A stretch of DNA of 64,000 nt from Struthio camelus (Eukaryota; Chordata; Aves; Struthioniformes; Struthionidae), in contig NC_090943.1 in NCBI RefSeq assembly GCF_040807025.1, positions 26,937,213 through 27,001,212 of the forward strand. Direction: 5' to 3'. The position numbers and the translations under genes were made by a program. Every line of letters starts with the position of its first letter. The stretch's first letter is position 1. Under the pieces are notes generated by a model. The model made no database searches, was not told the DNA's origin, and saw only the letters and a list, made by a program, of their open reading frames with translations. This document shows positions 24,301 to 39,300 of this stretch, piece by piece.

Positions 24301-27300
24301 AAGACAACACAGTGTTCTTAGCACTCTGAAAGCCAAAATTACATTATAAAAATGGAATTCAGTATGTTTTTTTGCTGCTTTATGTGTAAAGAGTAGGAGT
24401 TACAGAGAAGAAAACATGAAATAGCTCTTCACCTACATTCAAGATGTTCATTTCAGCAAAATTCTCTTTCCTGTTTTTATAGTCTGCTTTCCTAACTCTT
24501 TATTTTCTTAATGTGGGTGTCACAATAGCAAGATGTCTAATTAAGGCAGCATTATTTTCCCTTCAGTTGCAACAGTATTTAGACAAGTTTTTTTTTTTGT
24601 TATTGTTGGTTTGGTTTGTTTTTTTTTAATACTGATTTGAAAATAAGTGTGATCACTACCAGAAATTGTTTTTTTTAATACTGATTTGAAATAAGCATGA
24701 TCACTACCAGAAATGGGTTTTTTTAATACTGATTTGAAAATAAGCATGATCACTACCAGAAATTCTTTCTAAAGTGATTTCACTGAAGCATCTGATATTC
24801 TAAGGGAAACAAATTGGACCTTCTGATGTCTGTAGGTGTTACCAAAAAGTCCTGTATTTTTTGCACCCAAAATATCCTTATAAGTGTGTGCTTTTAAATA
24901 TTTGTCTGGACAGACATCAGCTGAGGAATAATATATGGTTACTATAGCATCTTGCTCTTTGGAATAGTGAAATATCTGAGAAAAATGAGGACAAAAGTAG
25001 GCTGCTGAAGTAGGTCCACCTTTATTATCCTACTTTATTTTCAATATAAGATTATATATTAATAGCATAATTATTGGGCATCCTCATAGCAGCTGAAAGC
25101 TCGAATTTAATTTTCTGCCCCATAGGTAGAGTTTTCAATATATTTTTTCCATTGTTTCTAAATCATATAGTTACTGGAACCGGCTAATGGAATACTTTGA
25201 ATTTGCAAATATATTTGCAAATAGTTTGATAAATGAATCACAGTTCAATAAAATGCATCTGATAAATGCAGTCTTTTGACTACTGTGCTGAAAGCTGAAA
25301 CACACGACAAATCTATCTTAAAGCTTACTGTGATGAGACGCTTGTATGTTTACGGCAAAGTCCTAGCATGCCATATTTTGATGGGGGTTCTTTTTTTCTT
25401 GTTTCTCAGAAGAAACCTTAGTCTTCATTTTCACATGATTTCTTAGGAAGACAACATTTTATAGTATTAACTGCCTTTTCTACAACCAGTGGAGAAAGGA
25501 CACAAGTGTTTGGTAAAATTTTAAGATTTCTTAGAACTCTTTTGCTTCTGAGAAGTGTGCTGTCTTTTTTTCCTGCTCTTCCTCTCTTATGAAGAGAAAC
25601 CCCAGCAAGCTTCTGAAGAGAACAAATACAGAAGTTGTCAGCTGGACAAATAAATATGACAATCTGGAAACAAAATATCAAGCTTGGAAAGTAGGGGAAG
25701 TGACTACAGAACAATTGTAATAACCCTAAGATGTTGCATGGTCATAAAACAGCAAGGAGGTAGTCTCTTGGACCATGCTCCCAAATCTCAATACATGAAG
25801 AAATATAAGAGTCTTCACAATTAGAGGTGATAATTTTAGAGGTTGTATACCGCCTTGGCAATATTCACAATGGAAAATGCATTTGATGAAGACTAAACTG
25901 TCATGGCTAATTACTCGGTATCTCCAAAACTACAATCCTGAGGTAAAAAGCCCCAAAAGTTACTGAAATTGAAGAGTCAGAGCAGATGGGATTCTGAGCC
26001 CACTTCTGTGCAAATATTGATAAACAGGTGTTACAGAAAATAAGCAGATTAAATTGCAAGAGAGCTTACCGACATTTGACTTTTCTGGTAGGCTGTAACT
26101 TAACAGAAATGGTTGTCACTTGATTTAGGCCTAGTTTTGTTTTTGAAGCGTTTAGTTGTCCTCAAACTCTTGCTTCTCTGTGAAGAAAGCTCTTGCCTCT
26201 GACTGCAAAGCAACAAGGAAAGAATTATTAAACTCATTTATAGTGCTGGAGTCAGGTAGCTGAATTAACATTAATACCATCCACTGAGAATGTATATTTT
26301 AAATTAAAAGTTATATAAGAGAAATACCTTACTGCTGTAGGTAACGCTCCATAAAACTAACAAGACAACTCTCTGGATATGTTAAATAGTATGTTGCAGT
26401 AGCTAGCACAGTTAGCTGTGTTCTAAGAGATAAAGGAAATCTTTAAGCAAGACTCTTCAGAGGGGATTTGTTTCCTAGATTTTCTTCATTACTTGGAATA
26501 TATTCCAGTAATTCAACTTTGTGCCTTTTTAAAAAAAGCAAGGTCCACAAAGAAGTAAAGTCTGTCTGAAATTTTGTGAGCAATACCGGTGCTCTCGTGC
26601 GCCTACTTTTCTCTCTAATAATTCAGCATCGCATTAAAATAACACAAGCCTGTCAAGTCTTGCACACTGAGCATAAAATGCATGCAGTTGGTTCTCCCCG
26701 TATGTCTGATCTGCTCCTCACAGAGCTGTATCTCACAAATATACTGAGTTTGGTGGCATTATTCTCACTCTGTCTCTTCAGTGCCAGACGTGCCACATGG
26801 TATGAATTCATTTAAAAATTAGATAAAAATGGGAAGTACAGCTCAGCTGACTTGTTTTAAAGTACTTTCCAGTTTGTAGAAAGAAAAACACATTTCAAAA
26901 ACTTACTTTTTTATGAAGTGAAGATTTAAAGTTTTATTTAGTTGCATCCAAAGTTAGAGCACTGAGGCAGCCAGAACTCCTTGCAATAATTTATTAAAAA
27001 TGTATATAAATTCTCCAGACTACTTTGAAAATCTCAACACTAATGGTTGTCAAATGATTGCCTCCGATAACTGCGTGGATGTCATCACATCACTTGTGTT
27101 TATTATCAAGGAGTGGCTCTTGTTCCCTGCGTAGCCTGAACTGCATTTGAACTGTTGATTTGTAGCTGAGAAGCTGTTTGTCTTGTTGCCAAGTATATAA
27201 CCTCAAATTCTGTAGTAATTCCATGTCACTGCTTGGCTTGAGAAAACTGATGATCTTGTGTTGATTTTTATTAAAGTCTGTATTTAGACAGTCCATTATT

Positions 27301-30300
27301 TCTGAAAGTGCCTTTTTCTTTCAGATTTCTTTTGTTAATGAGAAATGTAAATATGAGCAAAACTATTCAGATCTTATTAGTGCTTCATTTCTTTTTTTTA
27401 ATATAGTCTCTCTACCTTTCAAGTTAGCTTGCTCAATTTTTGCTCCTTAAATATCTCTGAAGTAGATACATTTCTTTGTAAGAGGATACACTGTAAAGTG
27501 GGAAAAAAAGCTAGAAGTAGTCCATGTAAATACAAGTAAAATGGCTTACAGCAGAGTAAAGCTTTTGCTATTACTTTTTTTTTTTTTTCCTGTTAGGAGA
27601 AAGAAGCTAAATTACACAGGACAGTTAAACAGGACTAAGGGTAATAGGTGGAGACTCAGACAGCAATTTGATAGTTAATGCTTTTTTTCCAGCATCCAGA
27701 GAACGGTCTCTTCAACACTTTTCAGCCAAGTTCTAGTACACTCTTCTTCCTTGTTTAGTTTATATGTAAACTAAATGTTGTAGTGTAGGAGAAAAGATAA
27801 ATATGCCCTACTGTTAAATTTAGGTGTCCTGATCAGAAAAAACGTGCAGCAGACTGAAGCCCCATTCCTGCAGCATCAACACAAACCAGAAATAGCACAT
27901 GCTTCTGGGAGTAAGTTTTCTTGCATCTAGCAATGTAGAGAAGTGTGGATAGACAGAACCTTTTAAGATGCAGATTGTCTGCAAGCATTTCATTAGGAGC
28001 CTGAATATTGTAGTTTTTTAAGTTAATTGGCATTTGCAATTGATTATTCAGTGTGTTATGTAGGAATGGACTAGATGAGCTGGAATGGAGTATTGATTAG
28101 AATCCAACAAGAAGGAGCAGTTCCCACACTACAGGTGTTCATCCAAAATGATCAGTTTTGTTTCTTGTGGGATTCTGATTAATATTCTTGTTTTTTGGAG
28201 AAACAGCAGTTCCACCCCACCCCCCAGAAGCTTTAATAATACACCATAACCAAGGCTGCAGGCATCGGTAAGACCTCTGGTCTTATCAGGGAGTCTCAAA
28301 AGACTGAAAAGTCTCAAAAGGAACTAGATTTGTCTAAATGAGTTGTTATTTAGTCTAAATTAAGCTCCTTGGGGAAAACAGATAATACAAGAGGAACTTT
28401 TGGTAAATAGGGCTGATCCAGGCAGAACTTGTTGCTAACACTTAGTGTGGTGTAGATTTTTGACACTGAGATGATTTTATAAGCAAGCTAAAAGCACGGT
28501 CTAGATATAATAATCATTTGATGGTTACAACCAAATGAAAAACTGTTCTTAGAATTATTTTTGTTTTAGTGGCTTATTCTCAAAGTCGGTGGTCTTTCAA
28601 GCAGAATCTTTCAGGGGCCTAATTGTGTCAGTTGGTATTTTCCTTACTGACTTGCGTAGTAGAAAGAAGGCACAGCTCACTGTAGGCAGTACCTGGCTGA
28701 GGTGGGTGGCAAATGCTTGGAAAAGGCTCAGAGTTCAAAATGATCTTGGCAAGCAGTCTGGTGACAAAAGGCCGTGGAAAAGATGCTCAGGACCTTCCTT
28801 GCCTCGTCTTTTTACTAGTAAGGACTGTCCGCAGGCTTCCCAGGTCCTTGAGTCTAGAGGCATCGTGAGATGACAATCAGCTGCTGCTTCAGTCTTTCCA
28901 TTCTCTCCAAAATAAGTCTGTATGTTTGGGTATTGTCTCCAAGTACCCCTTCTCGAGGGAGAGAACGCCTTTTTGGTTTGGCTTAAAATATCCATGTAAC
29001 TGGATCTGTGTGGGGAAAATGGATTCAATACTTTATTGGGAACCTACTGAAATTAATGTTCAGAATGCTATAAAACTGGTGAAAATCTGGTGATTTTTTT
29101 CCACAGTTGAAAATATAAACATAATGGTGTTCAACTTATGCTTATTTTGTATATAAGTGCATCTAAAACAAAATATGACTTAGTTTAGTAGTACCCAAAA
29201 TCAAATCCAGTGCAAGTAATTTGTTTTTAGGATAGTATTGTTAGAAATCTGAGAGCTGGTGCTTTCCTTCACGAGGCTTTGTTTTCTGTTCTTCATAGTT
29301 TAAACTTTTTTTAAAAGGTCAGTCTTCACAAAACTGTAAAATGTCAACCTTTAACTTTTAAACACTTCACAGACAATTAACAAGCAGAAGAAAGTGTCTG
29401 TGTTACAAATATAAACTTGTTGCAAGTTGCCAGTAGTTTGACTGACAAGCCCTGTGTGGAGATCCTGGCAACTGTTGCTCTTGCATACTTCGGTGTTTTT
29501 ATGATGGACTTCTAACTGGCAAGCGCAGGTGGCCATAGACTGTGACTTTTGTTTGTTTCTGAATTAGAGGAGACATATTTATCATTTCAGTTGCATTTTC
29601 TAAATATCATGTGTTACCCTCTCTGTATGGCTTTTGATTTTTAACTGTTAAGTTGTAGTGTGAGATTTTTGGATCCAACCTCTTTCATATTTTGCTAATA
29701 GTATTAACACAAAGGTTTCTGTGTCCAGCTTTTGAGATACTTTCAACGTTAGTTTTTTAAGTAATTTGCTTTTAAAGAATTAATGTTACTTTCTGGTAAT
29801 AGCAACTTTTAAAAGTAACTCCTACAAATATTAATCAGATCTGACAATATCAGGCCTTTCTTTGCTGATAGGGCAGGATGTTCTACCACTAAATCAGAAT
29901 CGACTGTTTCAGTGCTACCTCCTGAAGTATTTGGGACTGTTCTAACCCAGATTTCAAAAGCTATTTAGAGAAACGCTGTGAACTTCTTTTTGAAGGATCA
30001 GGCTTATTCTGCCCAGTCCAGAAAGTTCGGTACGCTATATAACACATACCGTTTTTTGCTCATAATCCTAGTCAAAATGAAGACTAAATTCTGTTTTTTA
30101 GGATGTGAATTCATAGCGTTCATTGCTATATATCCTTGGCAATCTGCTAAAAGTTTATAGAGAGGCTTGGAGAATTGTATGGTTTTTTTCCTTCAAAAGA
30201 AGCAGCAATAAAAATCTGAAGATACTCTGTAGGAACTTTTTTGTACTAGTTCATTTATCTAATTTATGTAAAGACAGTGTACTGCTTCTCTCTGAAGTTA

Positions 30301-33300
30301 ACTATACAGTATATAATGCTTTAGGGCTCCCATAAAATTAAAACATCGCTTCTGCTTTGTTAAATGAAACCAGGTCTCTTATTGATGAATTACTTAATTT
30401 ATGGGTAGGAAAGATTTTGAGGAGAAAAGAAAAGGGCTGAATGTGAGACCTGAGAATAAATTGTCCTTTACCGAAAGGAAATGTACTTCTCTCTTTCCAT
30501 CTGTTATTACAGAAGTTTAGATTCATGTTTGAAGTTTGGGTGTAGAGAAAAGACAGACTCAGCTTTTGGCTGCCGTATGATCTCAGCTTATTTTTGGGGA
30601 GGAAGGGTGGCACGTGGACAACACAGAGAGTTTTAGTGACATGACACTGTTTTCATTACTTAAACTTTTCCTATTCTGCAAGGTGCTTCTCTTGACTCTA
30701 ATTTTTTTTTTTTTTTTTTTAAGACCTGAGTATATTGGAATTAACATGCTAAGCTACTGATTCACAGTTGTTTTTTGGAAATAAATGGTTAGTTACCCTG
30801 GAAGAAGAATGCTAAGGGATTAAGTAAATCTCCAGCAGCTGATTTATATGCTAGTTAAGGAACAGGTGCTAAACCAGATGCTTTAAGCAGGAAATGAAGT
30901 GACACAAGCAATGCTCAGACTGCTGGTAATTTTTTTTTAATGTTGTGGGAGGCCACATACTGACTTGTGTCTCTGATAAATGTGCTCCTTTCCAAAAGTT
31001 GAGATTTTGAGTAGTTTGATGATTTGATGCCTCTATTTTATTTGATCGCCAAGTTGTACCATGCAGTAAAGCAATTTTTCTTTTGAAGCCCAATAGTTTG
31101 TTACCTCTGAATGGCCCTTAGCTCTTCACTTAGTCCTCTTTCTTATAATAATGGTATACACCTCTACGCTTTCTTTAAATAGTTCATTGTGAACAGTTCA
31201 TGAAGTATTGTTCTGTAGATGAGAATGAGTAAAATTAATCCCTCTTGTAATTTGGTTGACTGCACTGGTTTTGTAGAAGTCAGCTGTGATAAATGTAAAG
31301 CCTAGCATGATAATTTTGCTGAACTAAGCACAGTACTGAGAGAAAAAAAATCATAAAATTGGAAGCTAATACGTAATTATAACACTTATGCAACACATGG
31401 CGAGTATCTCATTTGCCACCTGTTCAGGGAGCCTGTATCAGCTGTTTACTTCCAGAACACAAATTATTTCACAAGGCTAATTTGATCGAGAGCTTAGTGG
31501 AAAAAAGTACTTAAAATCTTAACTGAATTCGTAATTGTACAACCTTACCAAAAAGTGCCACTGCTTAAGCTCGCTTTAGAGTTCATGTTTATGATGTAGT
31601 GTGCTAATTGTGGTTTGCAGTCTAGTGCTTTTTCTGCCAAGTCCATTTTGTAGAAATTACTTAAATCTATCTCAGTGGCTGAAAGCCGTGGTACCTTTGG
31701 CAAGTTCCAGAATTTTGTTTTACCTTTGCCTTCGTGTGGTTGAGTTTATTGAACATAAGGTTTTGTACACCAGTAGATGGTACACAGCAATTTAGTTTCC
31801 ATCCTTTCGGTGTCACGTGAAGAGTAACTAATGTAGTCTACTACATGCCAGAAATGGCTCAGTTTTATTAGTTATTCATAAGTGCTGACATAATAGCTGG
31901 AAGGAAAGCAGCTCTCTGAATTTTGACTACTTTTCATGAAGACCGTGAGATCATCTTCTCACTCATCTAAGAAGCTAAGGTGACATAGCTAAGGCTGTGT
32001 CACCTTTTAGGGCTCAAAGCTTTTATTTGTGCTCTTGTGTGTCGTAGCCTCTCTTACTTACTGCTCAGCTCTTAAGAGCAGTGGTTTTATATCTTGATTT
32101 AAACAGCCAGAGATTAAATTGTTTATTTTCTTCTTAAGAGTTTGTGTCTTTTGGTTGTATCAGCAAAACATGTCACATCCTGTATTTTCATTCATTAGAA
32201 AAGTGATACTAAAATCATACTTAGAGACTTCCATGTACACTTAAAACAGTGAGTGCCTTAGTTAAGATGTAAATGTTGACAGGAGTCTTGTTCAGGGCAG
32301 CAGGCTGAAGTACGCTTATGATCCCTACGTGGATGTCACAGGTGAAGTTACCTAGTGCAAAGAAAATCATATGACTCTGATGTTAAAAACAAGCAATTTA
32401 GCAAAGTAACCAATAACACTTTTTAAGTTGTTTTTTTATAATGTTGAAATGTAGTTGAAACTTTTTTGTCTCTTTTGTTAGAATTCGCTTGACCAGATTT
32501 TAGCTCTGGCCTGGAATTTCCTGGCTTTGGCAGGTAGGATAATTTTAGAAAGCCTAAGCGAGGAAAGGGGGAAAATCTTTTCCCTGCTGAGGACTGAAAG
32601 ATTTTCTTAAACAAATTCCTTAATCCGTTTGTTAACGTTATGATAACTCCTCCTCCTTCCCCACCTTTCCCCCAGAATTTGTTTCAAAAGGTCATAGGAC
32701 GCTTTGTCTCTGCACCATCGTTTTTTCACCCTGGCTGAGGAAAGCTTTGGAATCCAGTTTTTGATTACAGTTTGTGTTATGAGTAAACCCAGTAGAAGCG
32801 AGAGTGCATTTCTGTCATTGTATAACCCCCAAATCTGGTTCCTTTTGCCTCCCCGCTATTATGGAGCCTTTGAAACTCTAGGTGAGCAAGTAAAGTATTG
32901 ACAAAAGTGAAAGAATACGCCTTTGAGGTGTTCCTCCCTTAGCGTAAGGGAGAGTGGTTCTGTTTAGATCAGCTGCCTTGGCCTTGGTGCAAGGAGGGCT
33001 ACTTGCTTGTTTCAGGCTTCTAGCCACGGATGCTCTGTTCCTCTTGCAGAACAGCATGAAACAAGCTTTTTATTTTCCTCTCTTTTTTTGTCACTGGCAA
33101 CTTTGCCTAATCCATTTGATTTTCTCTCTGTTTTGGGGAAATAAGGTGCCAGTGTGGACCAAATGCTTTTTTCACCCTGCTTATCCGCAGTGGCAGTTAT
33201 ACAGCACTCAATATGAGACTGATTAAAAAATGGATAGGAGCAACATAAAAACATGTACGTAGAAGTAGGTTAGTTAAGAGGCCAATAGGGCAATTTTTTA

Positions 33301-36300
33301 ATTTTTAATTTGAGTCCTTGTTTTTCCTGTAACAGCGTAATATTGAAATGCTCTTGGTGTATTTGTCTGGATCATTGTAACCGGACATAAGAGTATTTTC
33401 ATACGCTTAACTTTCATTGCTTGTCCAGGAAAAAAAGAACAGCTCTAATGAACTTAGCTATTCCTAGGTCTGTTCCCATTTAAATTCTTGGGATGACCAG
33501 ACCAGGTCAGAACCACACTAATTCTGAGGCTTTCCAGCTCCCAGTGCCATCTGGATGGGTTCATTCAAGTTCAGTGCCCTTGATTATAGTGTTGACAACA
33601 GTACTCCCTGGCTTAATGCAAACTGCTAAAAAGAAGGGGGAATTTTCGTGAGTGCTGTTTCTCTCACTGTATCTTGAGTGGTCCTCTGTGGTATTCCACT
33701 ATGGCTGTAAGCAGTGGTGATCCTCTTGGCTTCATGCAGAGTGCTGCAAAGGAGCAGCTGTCCCTTGAGCTGAGACTCTCAAGCTTGTACAGACTGTAGA
33801 GTCTCCTTTTGGAAATTTTCATAGTCTTCTGGGCATCCTCCAATACTAATGAACCTCTTTAAGTCCTAATTAATGCAGCACTCTAAGATCTTGCACATGT
33901 AATTTGGGAAAAATTTGAGTGCAACATATGAATGGGTAGATTGGAAATACCTCATTCCTGGGTGATTATTTTCTTGTTCATTCAACCTAAAGTTTCCGAT
34001 TTAGTAAATTCAGCTTCTGTTGAAAGGAACAAATAAACTGAGGCTTCATCTACATCAAAGGACAACCAGATTCAGACTTTTGCAAGGAACGTTCTTTGCT
34101 TACAGGACAATCCAAATTTTCAGCTACAGGACAGAATAAGTTGAACATACTTGTGAGTTGCTTGCTCGGTTATCATCTTTCTGCAGGTTTTTATCTTAGG
34201 ATTTGGAAAGGCTTATGATGCTCTCCTATTAGTTGATTAGTGGAAAAGAATACTTTAAAGATTTTGGGGTGGCTTTAAATCAACCACTAGAAAGAGGTCC
34301 AATCATCCTCTATATTTGATTGTTTTTCTTTCACGTCTCCCTGGACCATCTTTTCCTCAGTATAAGCCTCAGGAACCTGGAAGATGCAGACGACGCTGTA
34401 AACTTGTCCTTCAGGAGTGAGCGCTTTGGCAACTTAGTCCTCAGTACATAGACCTTTTGAGGCTATGCCAAAAAGCCACAAAGTGCCACTTTCTTGCCTG
34501 AAAATAAGGTTACCATCTATCCTGGTCTGCCTGCTTCTGAAGAGGTGTTTAACATCAAGCTTTTACAAAAGTTGGTGGTCTGCTAACAAGAGTTCTAAGC
34601 AGCCTAGGGGAAGCTGTACTGTCCAAATCTCAGTGTTGCGCTCTCTCCCACTTCCTTGTCCCTTTTTAGGGCCTCTCTTCTGCTGCAGTGGGACATAATA
34701 TTGCTTTATATTGGAACAGTAAAAGTAGTTCGGATTCATCCTATGTGAGAGAGGTATTACAGCAGTTATGTTGTGGTTATCAGGGGGTGGAAGAGTGGGA
34801 TAAATAGCATCTGACTTAAGGCCAGAGCAGATCTCCAGTTTCTGAATGATGTCTGAAAATTTGAAATTCGGGTTGGCCTTTTTGGTTTGTCTTTATTGGC
34901 TTGCAAGACACCACAGTCCAGACTTCATGGGACGTATATGTACTTCATAGGTGATCAAAACTAATCGCAGCTTAGGCCCCTGCTTTTTGGCCTTTTTGTG
35001 TCACTGAAAGCCTTTACTGGAATAATTGCTTTCCTGTGGTGAGGAGGAGTAGCTGACCTGTCATTACTAGGGCAGGTGAATCTTAAATGAATCTCTCTTA
35101 AGATGAGGTATTAGTCAGTCTTATTTTGAATCTTTCAGATTTGTTTTAGCTCTCAATAATCATTCAGAAATTATGCCTTTTTATCATTCAGTGGTGAGGG
35201 TTCAGTGAATTATAATTGGAAAAGCTTGAGCCTTTCTACCACAGGGCTGTTTATGAGGTTCAGTGAATCTCATGATACGCCTGAGTGTCATCTTGCACTT
35301 GTAGTGAAAGTCTGTCTAATTCTGGGCCATGTGGTAATTGTCACTGGTATGATACGGTTTGCCACACAATGCATGTCATACATTCAGATGCAGCTTAGAG
35401 CAGTCTCTTTTTAGCATTCACTCTGTGCACAGGATAATATCTCTTTCTCAGTCAAATTTATGGCCTTTGTGTTGATGGCAAGTCCCGAGCAGCATCTGCC
35501 AAAGAATACTAGTTCACTTTTGACTACCCTCCACGTACTTAGTTACAGATAATGCTCTTGTGGAGAATTTCAGTGTGCTAGATTGAAGGTTTAAGATACG
35601 CTATCTGCTGCTAAGTGCAATGTTTATGTCAAACCACTGAAGCTAACGGTTGTTTGTTAGGCTTACTGTGCCTTTTCTCCGCTGTATCATGAGACGACAT
35701 TCTCAAATAATAACTGGTATTATTGCCATCAAGTTCGGTTTTACCAAACAGGATTGTGTGGCGTCTTTCCGGTATCAGGTAGCTAATCCTGAAATTGGTA
35801 TATAGACAGTGGGGTTCATGTCATTTACCATGGTAGGCGATGACACTAGTCATTCAAGGTGATATAGCGTATGGAGATGCACAAGAGTGTTTTAATGACC
35901 AGCCAGGATTATGGCTGGATGTGCCCTGGATCTTATGGTTGAGGAGGATGATATGTATTTACTCCGAGTCCTTTCCTATTCAGAGTAGCTCACAAGGGAA
36001 AACAGAAAAAGCTGCTGTCAATACTGCTAGTCCTAGTGTGGCCCAGGCAGTTCTCCTTTGGGGATCTTTTGAGTCTCTTGGAATTAATACCTAAGAAACC
36101 TTCCTTTTCTCCTGCATCCTTCAGCACGTGTGAGCTAGCTTGGACATCTGAATCTGTTTCATTCTTTTTGCAATCTGGATGCTAAGCAAATCATACAGTT
36201 ATCATTGCAGAATTGCTACATTGCTATTAACAAAAGCATTTTAATAAATCTTAAAAGCAGGGAATGGTCAAATACAAAGATTTATTAGGCTTACTCATCA

Positions 36301-39300
36301 TTGTTTGAAGCTTTAGGTGAAACTAGTTTGCAGTCTCTTTCCTTGCATTTTTGCCTCTCATATTGGACAATAGAGTAGAGCCAAAAAATCTGGCTCTTTT
36401 CCTTCATTTGGTCAAGGTTATTTTGACAGCTGCTTGACCATACTTAGGCCTTTGGCCAAGGCTGAGTATGGGATTCAGGGTGGGGGAGTTTAGAGATGCA
36501 GGAACCTTGGTCTAGTTTGGAAAGGACCTCTGAAGATCATGTGGTCCAATCTCCTGTTGAAAACGGGTCTTATATTACATTACCTAGTGTCCTGTCAAGC
36601 TGTCTTGAATATCTCCGGTGAGGGAGATTCCACAATTTTTCTGAGCAATCTGTGCCAATGTTTAATTGTCCTCATAGTGAAGGATTTTTTTTTCTTATAT
36701 CCAAATGGAATTTTGCCTGAAGCAGCTTGTGCCCCGTGCCCAGTCACTATGCATCCTTGTGAGGAGAGTCTTAAAAAAAAACCTCGATTCCTGGCACATG
36801 TGGCATCAATTGCTGAGGGTCAGAACGTGCTGAAGATAGCTGAATAGATAGATAACGTTGTTATAGCAATAAAGTAAGTATGGTAACTGGCAAGGTTTAC
36901 ATAAGTAATCCCTGGCACTCTGCAAGTTAGTGCCCTTCCCTCTCAAGAGTCATTAGTTCCTAATAGCAGTTGATTCTCCTCAGCTTTTCTGACTTACTGC
37001 CAGTTAGCTTTTAAATGCTCCTAAGCACACGTTGCACAGGATGCATGTAGTTTTGCTACAGCCTGTCCCATGTTATGTGGGATTGGTGCTAAGAGGTTAT
37101 AATTCCACAGAACTAGATAAACAAAATATATCTAAATATCTAAGGGCTTATATTTAAATGTTATTTACCTTACTTTGGAAAGTGTTTCTGAAAGCTATAC
37201 TCATTACTGCTCTGCGTTCCACGTGCTATTCTGTTGTAGTCTTGTGACTTTAGATAAGAATGTTTCTCTGTTTATAAGAGGCAGCATGAGTCTTGTGCAT
37301 CCCCAGAATTGAGTGCCAACATGCAATCATTTCACAATTTGGAAACTAATAGAAAGCTGAGCATCTCTTGTTAATGGCACCACTGGAACTGCGTGCCTGA
37401 AAATAAGCATCGTAGTGCCTGCACAATTTTATTGTAGGTAATTATGCATTGAAAGGAAAGAAAGTCCGTTTCTCAGAGTTTAGCTTAAAACTTCAATTTA
37501 TCTACAGCCAGTTAACAATTAAATTGTACACTGCATATCTAAAAGAAATAATTCGGAGGATAAATGTGGACTCCCTAATATTTTGTTGAATTACTGTGAA
37601 GCGTCTCTGTTCCCAAGAGGATTGCTTTTTTGACTATAAGCAGGACTTGGAAAACCTGTGACCTGCAAATTGCAAATAACTAGCTGTTTAGATGCATAAG
37701 GTGAGGGCCAAGGATAAGCAAAATCAGCTGCTGTGTTTTACTGGAAAAAAAAAAAGATCAGATTTTTAGCAGGTTCAGTACCACTTGGAGTATCCAAAGT
37801 CGTACCAGTATGATGGGATAAGCTGGATGCAACCTGCTGGCAGGTAGGCTGGTTGCGGAAGAAAGAAAACTTGGGCTAGATAGTTTTTAACACATTTGAA
37901 AATTGATCGCAAAGTTGCGTTACAGTTAAGTGCATTCCCGATCCTTCCTAGTAAGTCCATTCCTTCTCACTGCTCTTCTGCAGATCAATGCAGAGTGCCT
38001 GTTCTGAGTGTTTTTCAGGTTAAGATTTTGGAGCGTTCCTCTTCCTTGAGTCAGTCGCTCTAGTGTTTACGTCTTTTGATCTTGCTTGGAGCTTTTCTAA
38101 CTCAGCAAAGGTGTAGGGTTCACTTGTTTCAAAACTGCAGATTGAGAACCGACAGAAATGGTGTTAAGTTCTTCACGGACTGACTTTTGCCATTAACAAG
38201 GTGATGTGCCTGGGAGGCAGGGCAGAGGAATGCATGGTGACATCAGCTTGTATTTGTTTCATGTTTTGTCCACATTGGAAAAGTGGGGTTTGGGGGATTT
38301 TTTTGTTTTTACAAGTACCAAATCTGGAAGCATTTTTCTGTTTAATTTAAAGCTTTAATTCTGCAAAATTTGTTTTCCTTAGTTCCTGTGACTGCTGATG
38401 GACTTTTTCCTGCTTGTCATTGAAACGTAGACAGATCCTCGGCTCTCTAGTTCCTGAGTTCGGTTTTCTGAAGGCAGCCTGTGTCTGAGGCTCCCCTATC
38501 TTGATGTGAGCGCTACAGAACGTAGTTGGTCAGCAGTAGCTTTCTGTTGCACTGCTTCGCTTGTTTCTAATTTTTAATTTGATTAAAAATGTGAATTGGA
38601 AGCTGTGTTGCGTTAGTAGCTGGACAATTTTGAGTATATGTGAATGTGTAGGGTAAAGTTGCTACAATTTGTGCATGCAGTGGTTGCTAATAGTGTAGTC
38701 ATGTATTAGCATTTAGTATTTTGGAAATAAATTGTCAGTGTAGAACTTGTGTCATATGAAAATGTAATAGTTTAATTTGAACGGGCAGTTAGTTTTCATA
38801 TCTGCCCATCTTCAGCAAGGTTTAAAAGGAAAAAATAAGGTCTGTGTACAATTGAAATGGTAGGATTTAATCTTTAAATTCTTAAAAAATGAAAATCAAC
38901 AGCTTAATTTTGAAAGGAGAGAAATGTGATGTACCCAGATGCCCCAGCTAAAATATCCACAGACATCAGGAGAGATGTGGAGTAATTCAGTTATCCTTGA
39001 GCTACACATCTAATTTTGTAGACAAATAAAGACTGCAAAGCTGCTTTTAAAAAGCCAACTTAACTTTCGATTACAGAAGGTTTCAGTCATCAAGTTGGGG
39101 AAGAGAGTTCTTGACCAATGACGCGTCATGACTCTCATTATTTAAAAATAAAAAGATGTAAAATCTCTCAGTGTTTACACACGAACTCAGGTCATCTGTT
39201 TTGTTTCAGTGTTGCAAAAAACAAATTCTGTTTGTTTTTTGGGTAAATTTACCTCGACAAAACAGATGTCAATTTACTGTTTTAGGAAAACGTAGTAATG

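Noticed and set aside
24541..24753. A 70-codon minus-strand frame with an internal repeat
   Set aside because: The peptide repeat simply reflects the three-unit minisatellite.
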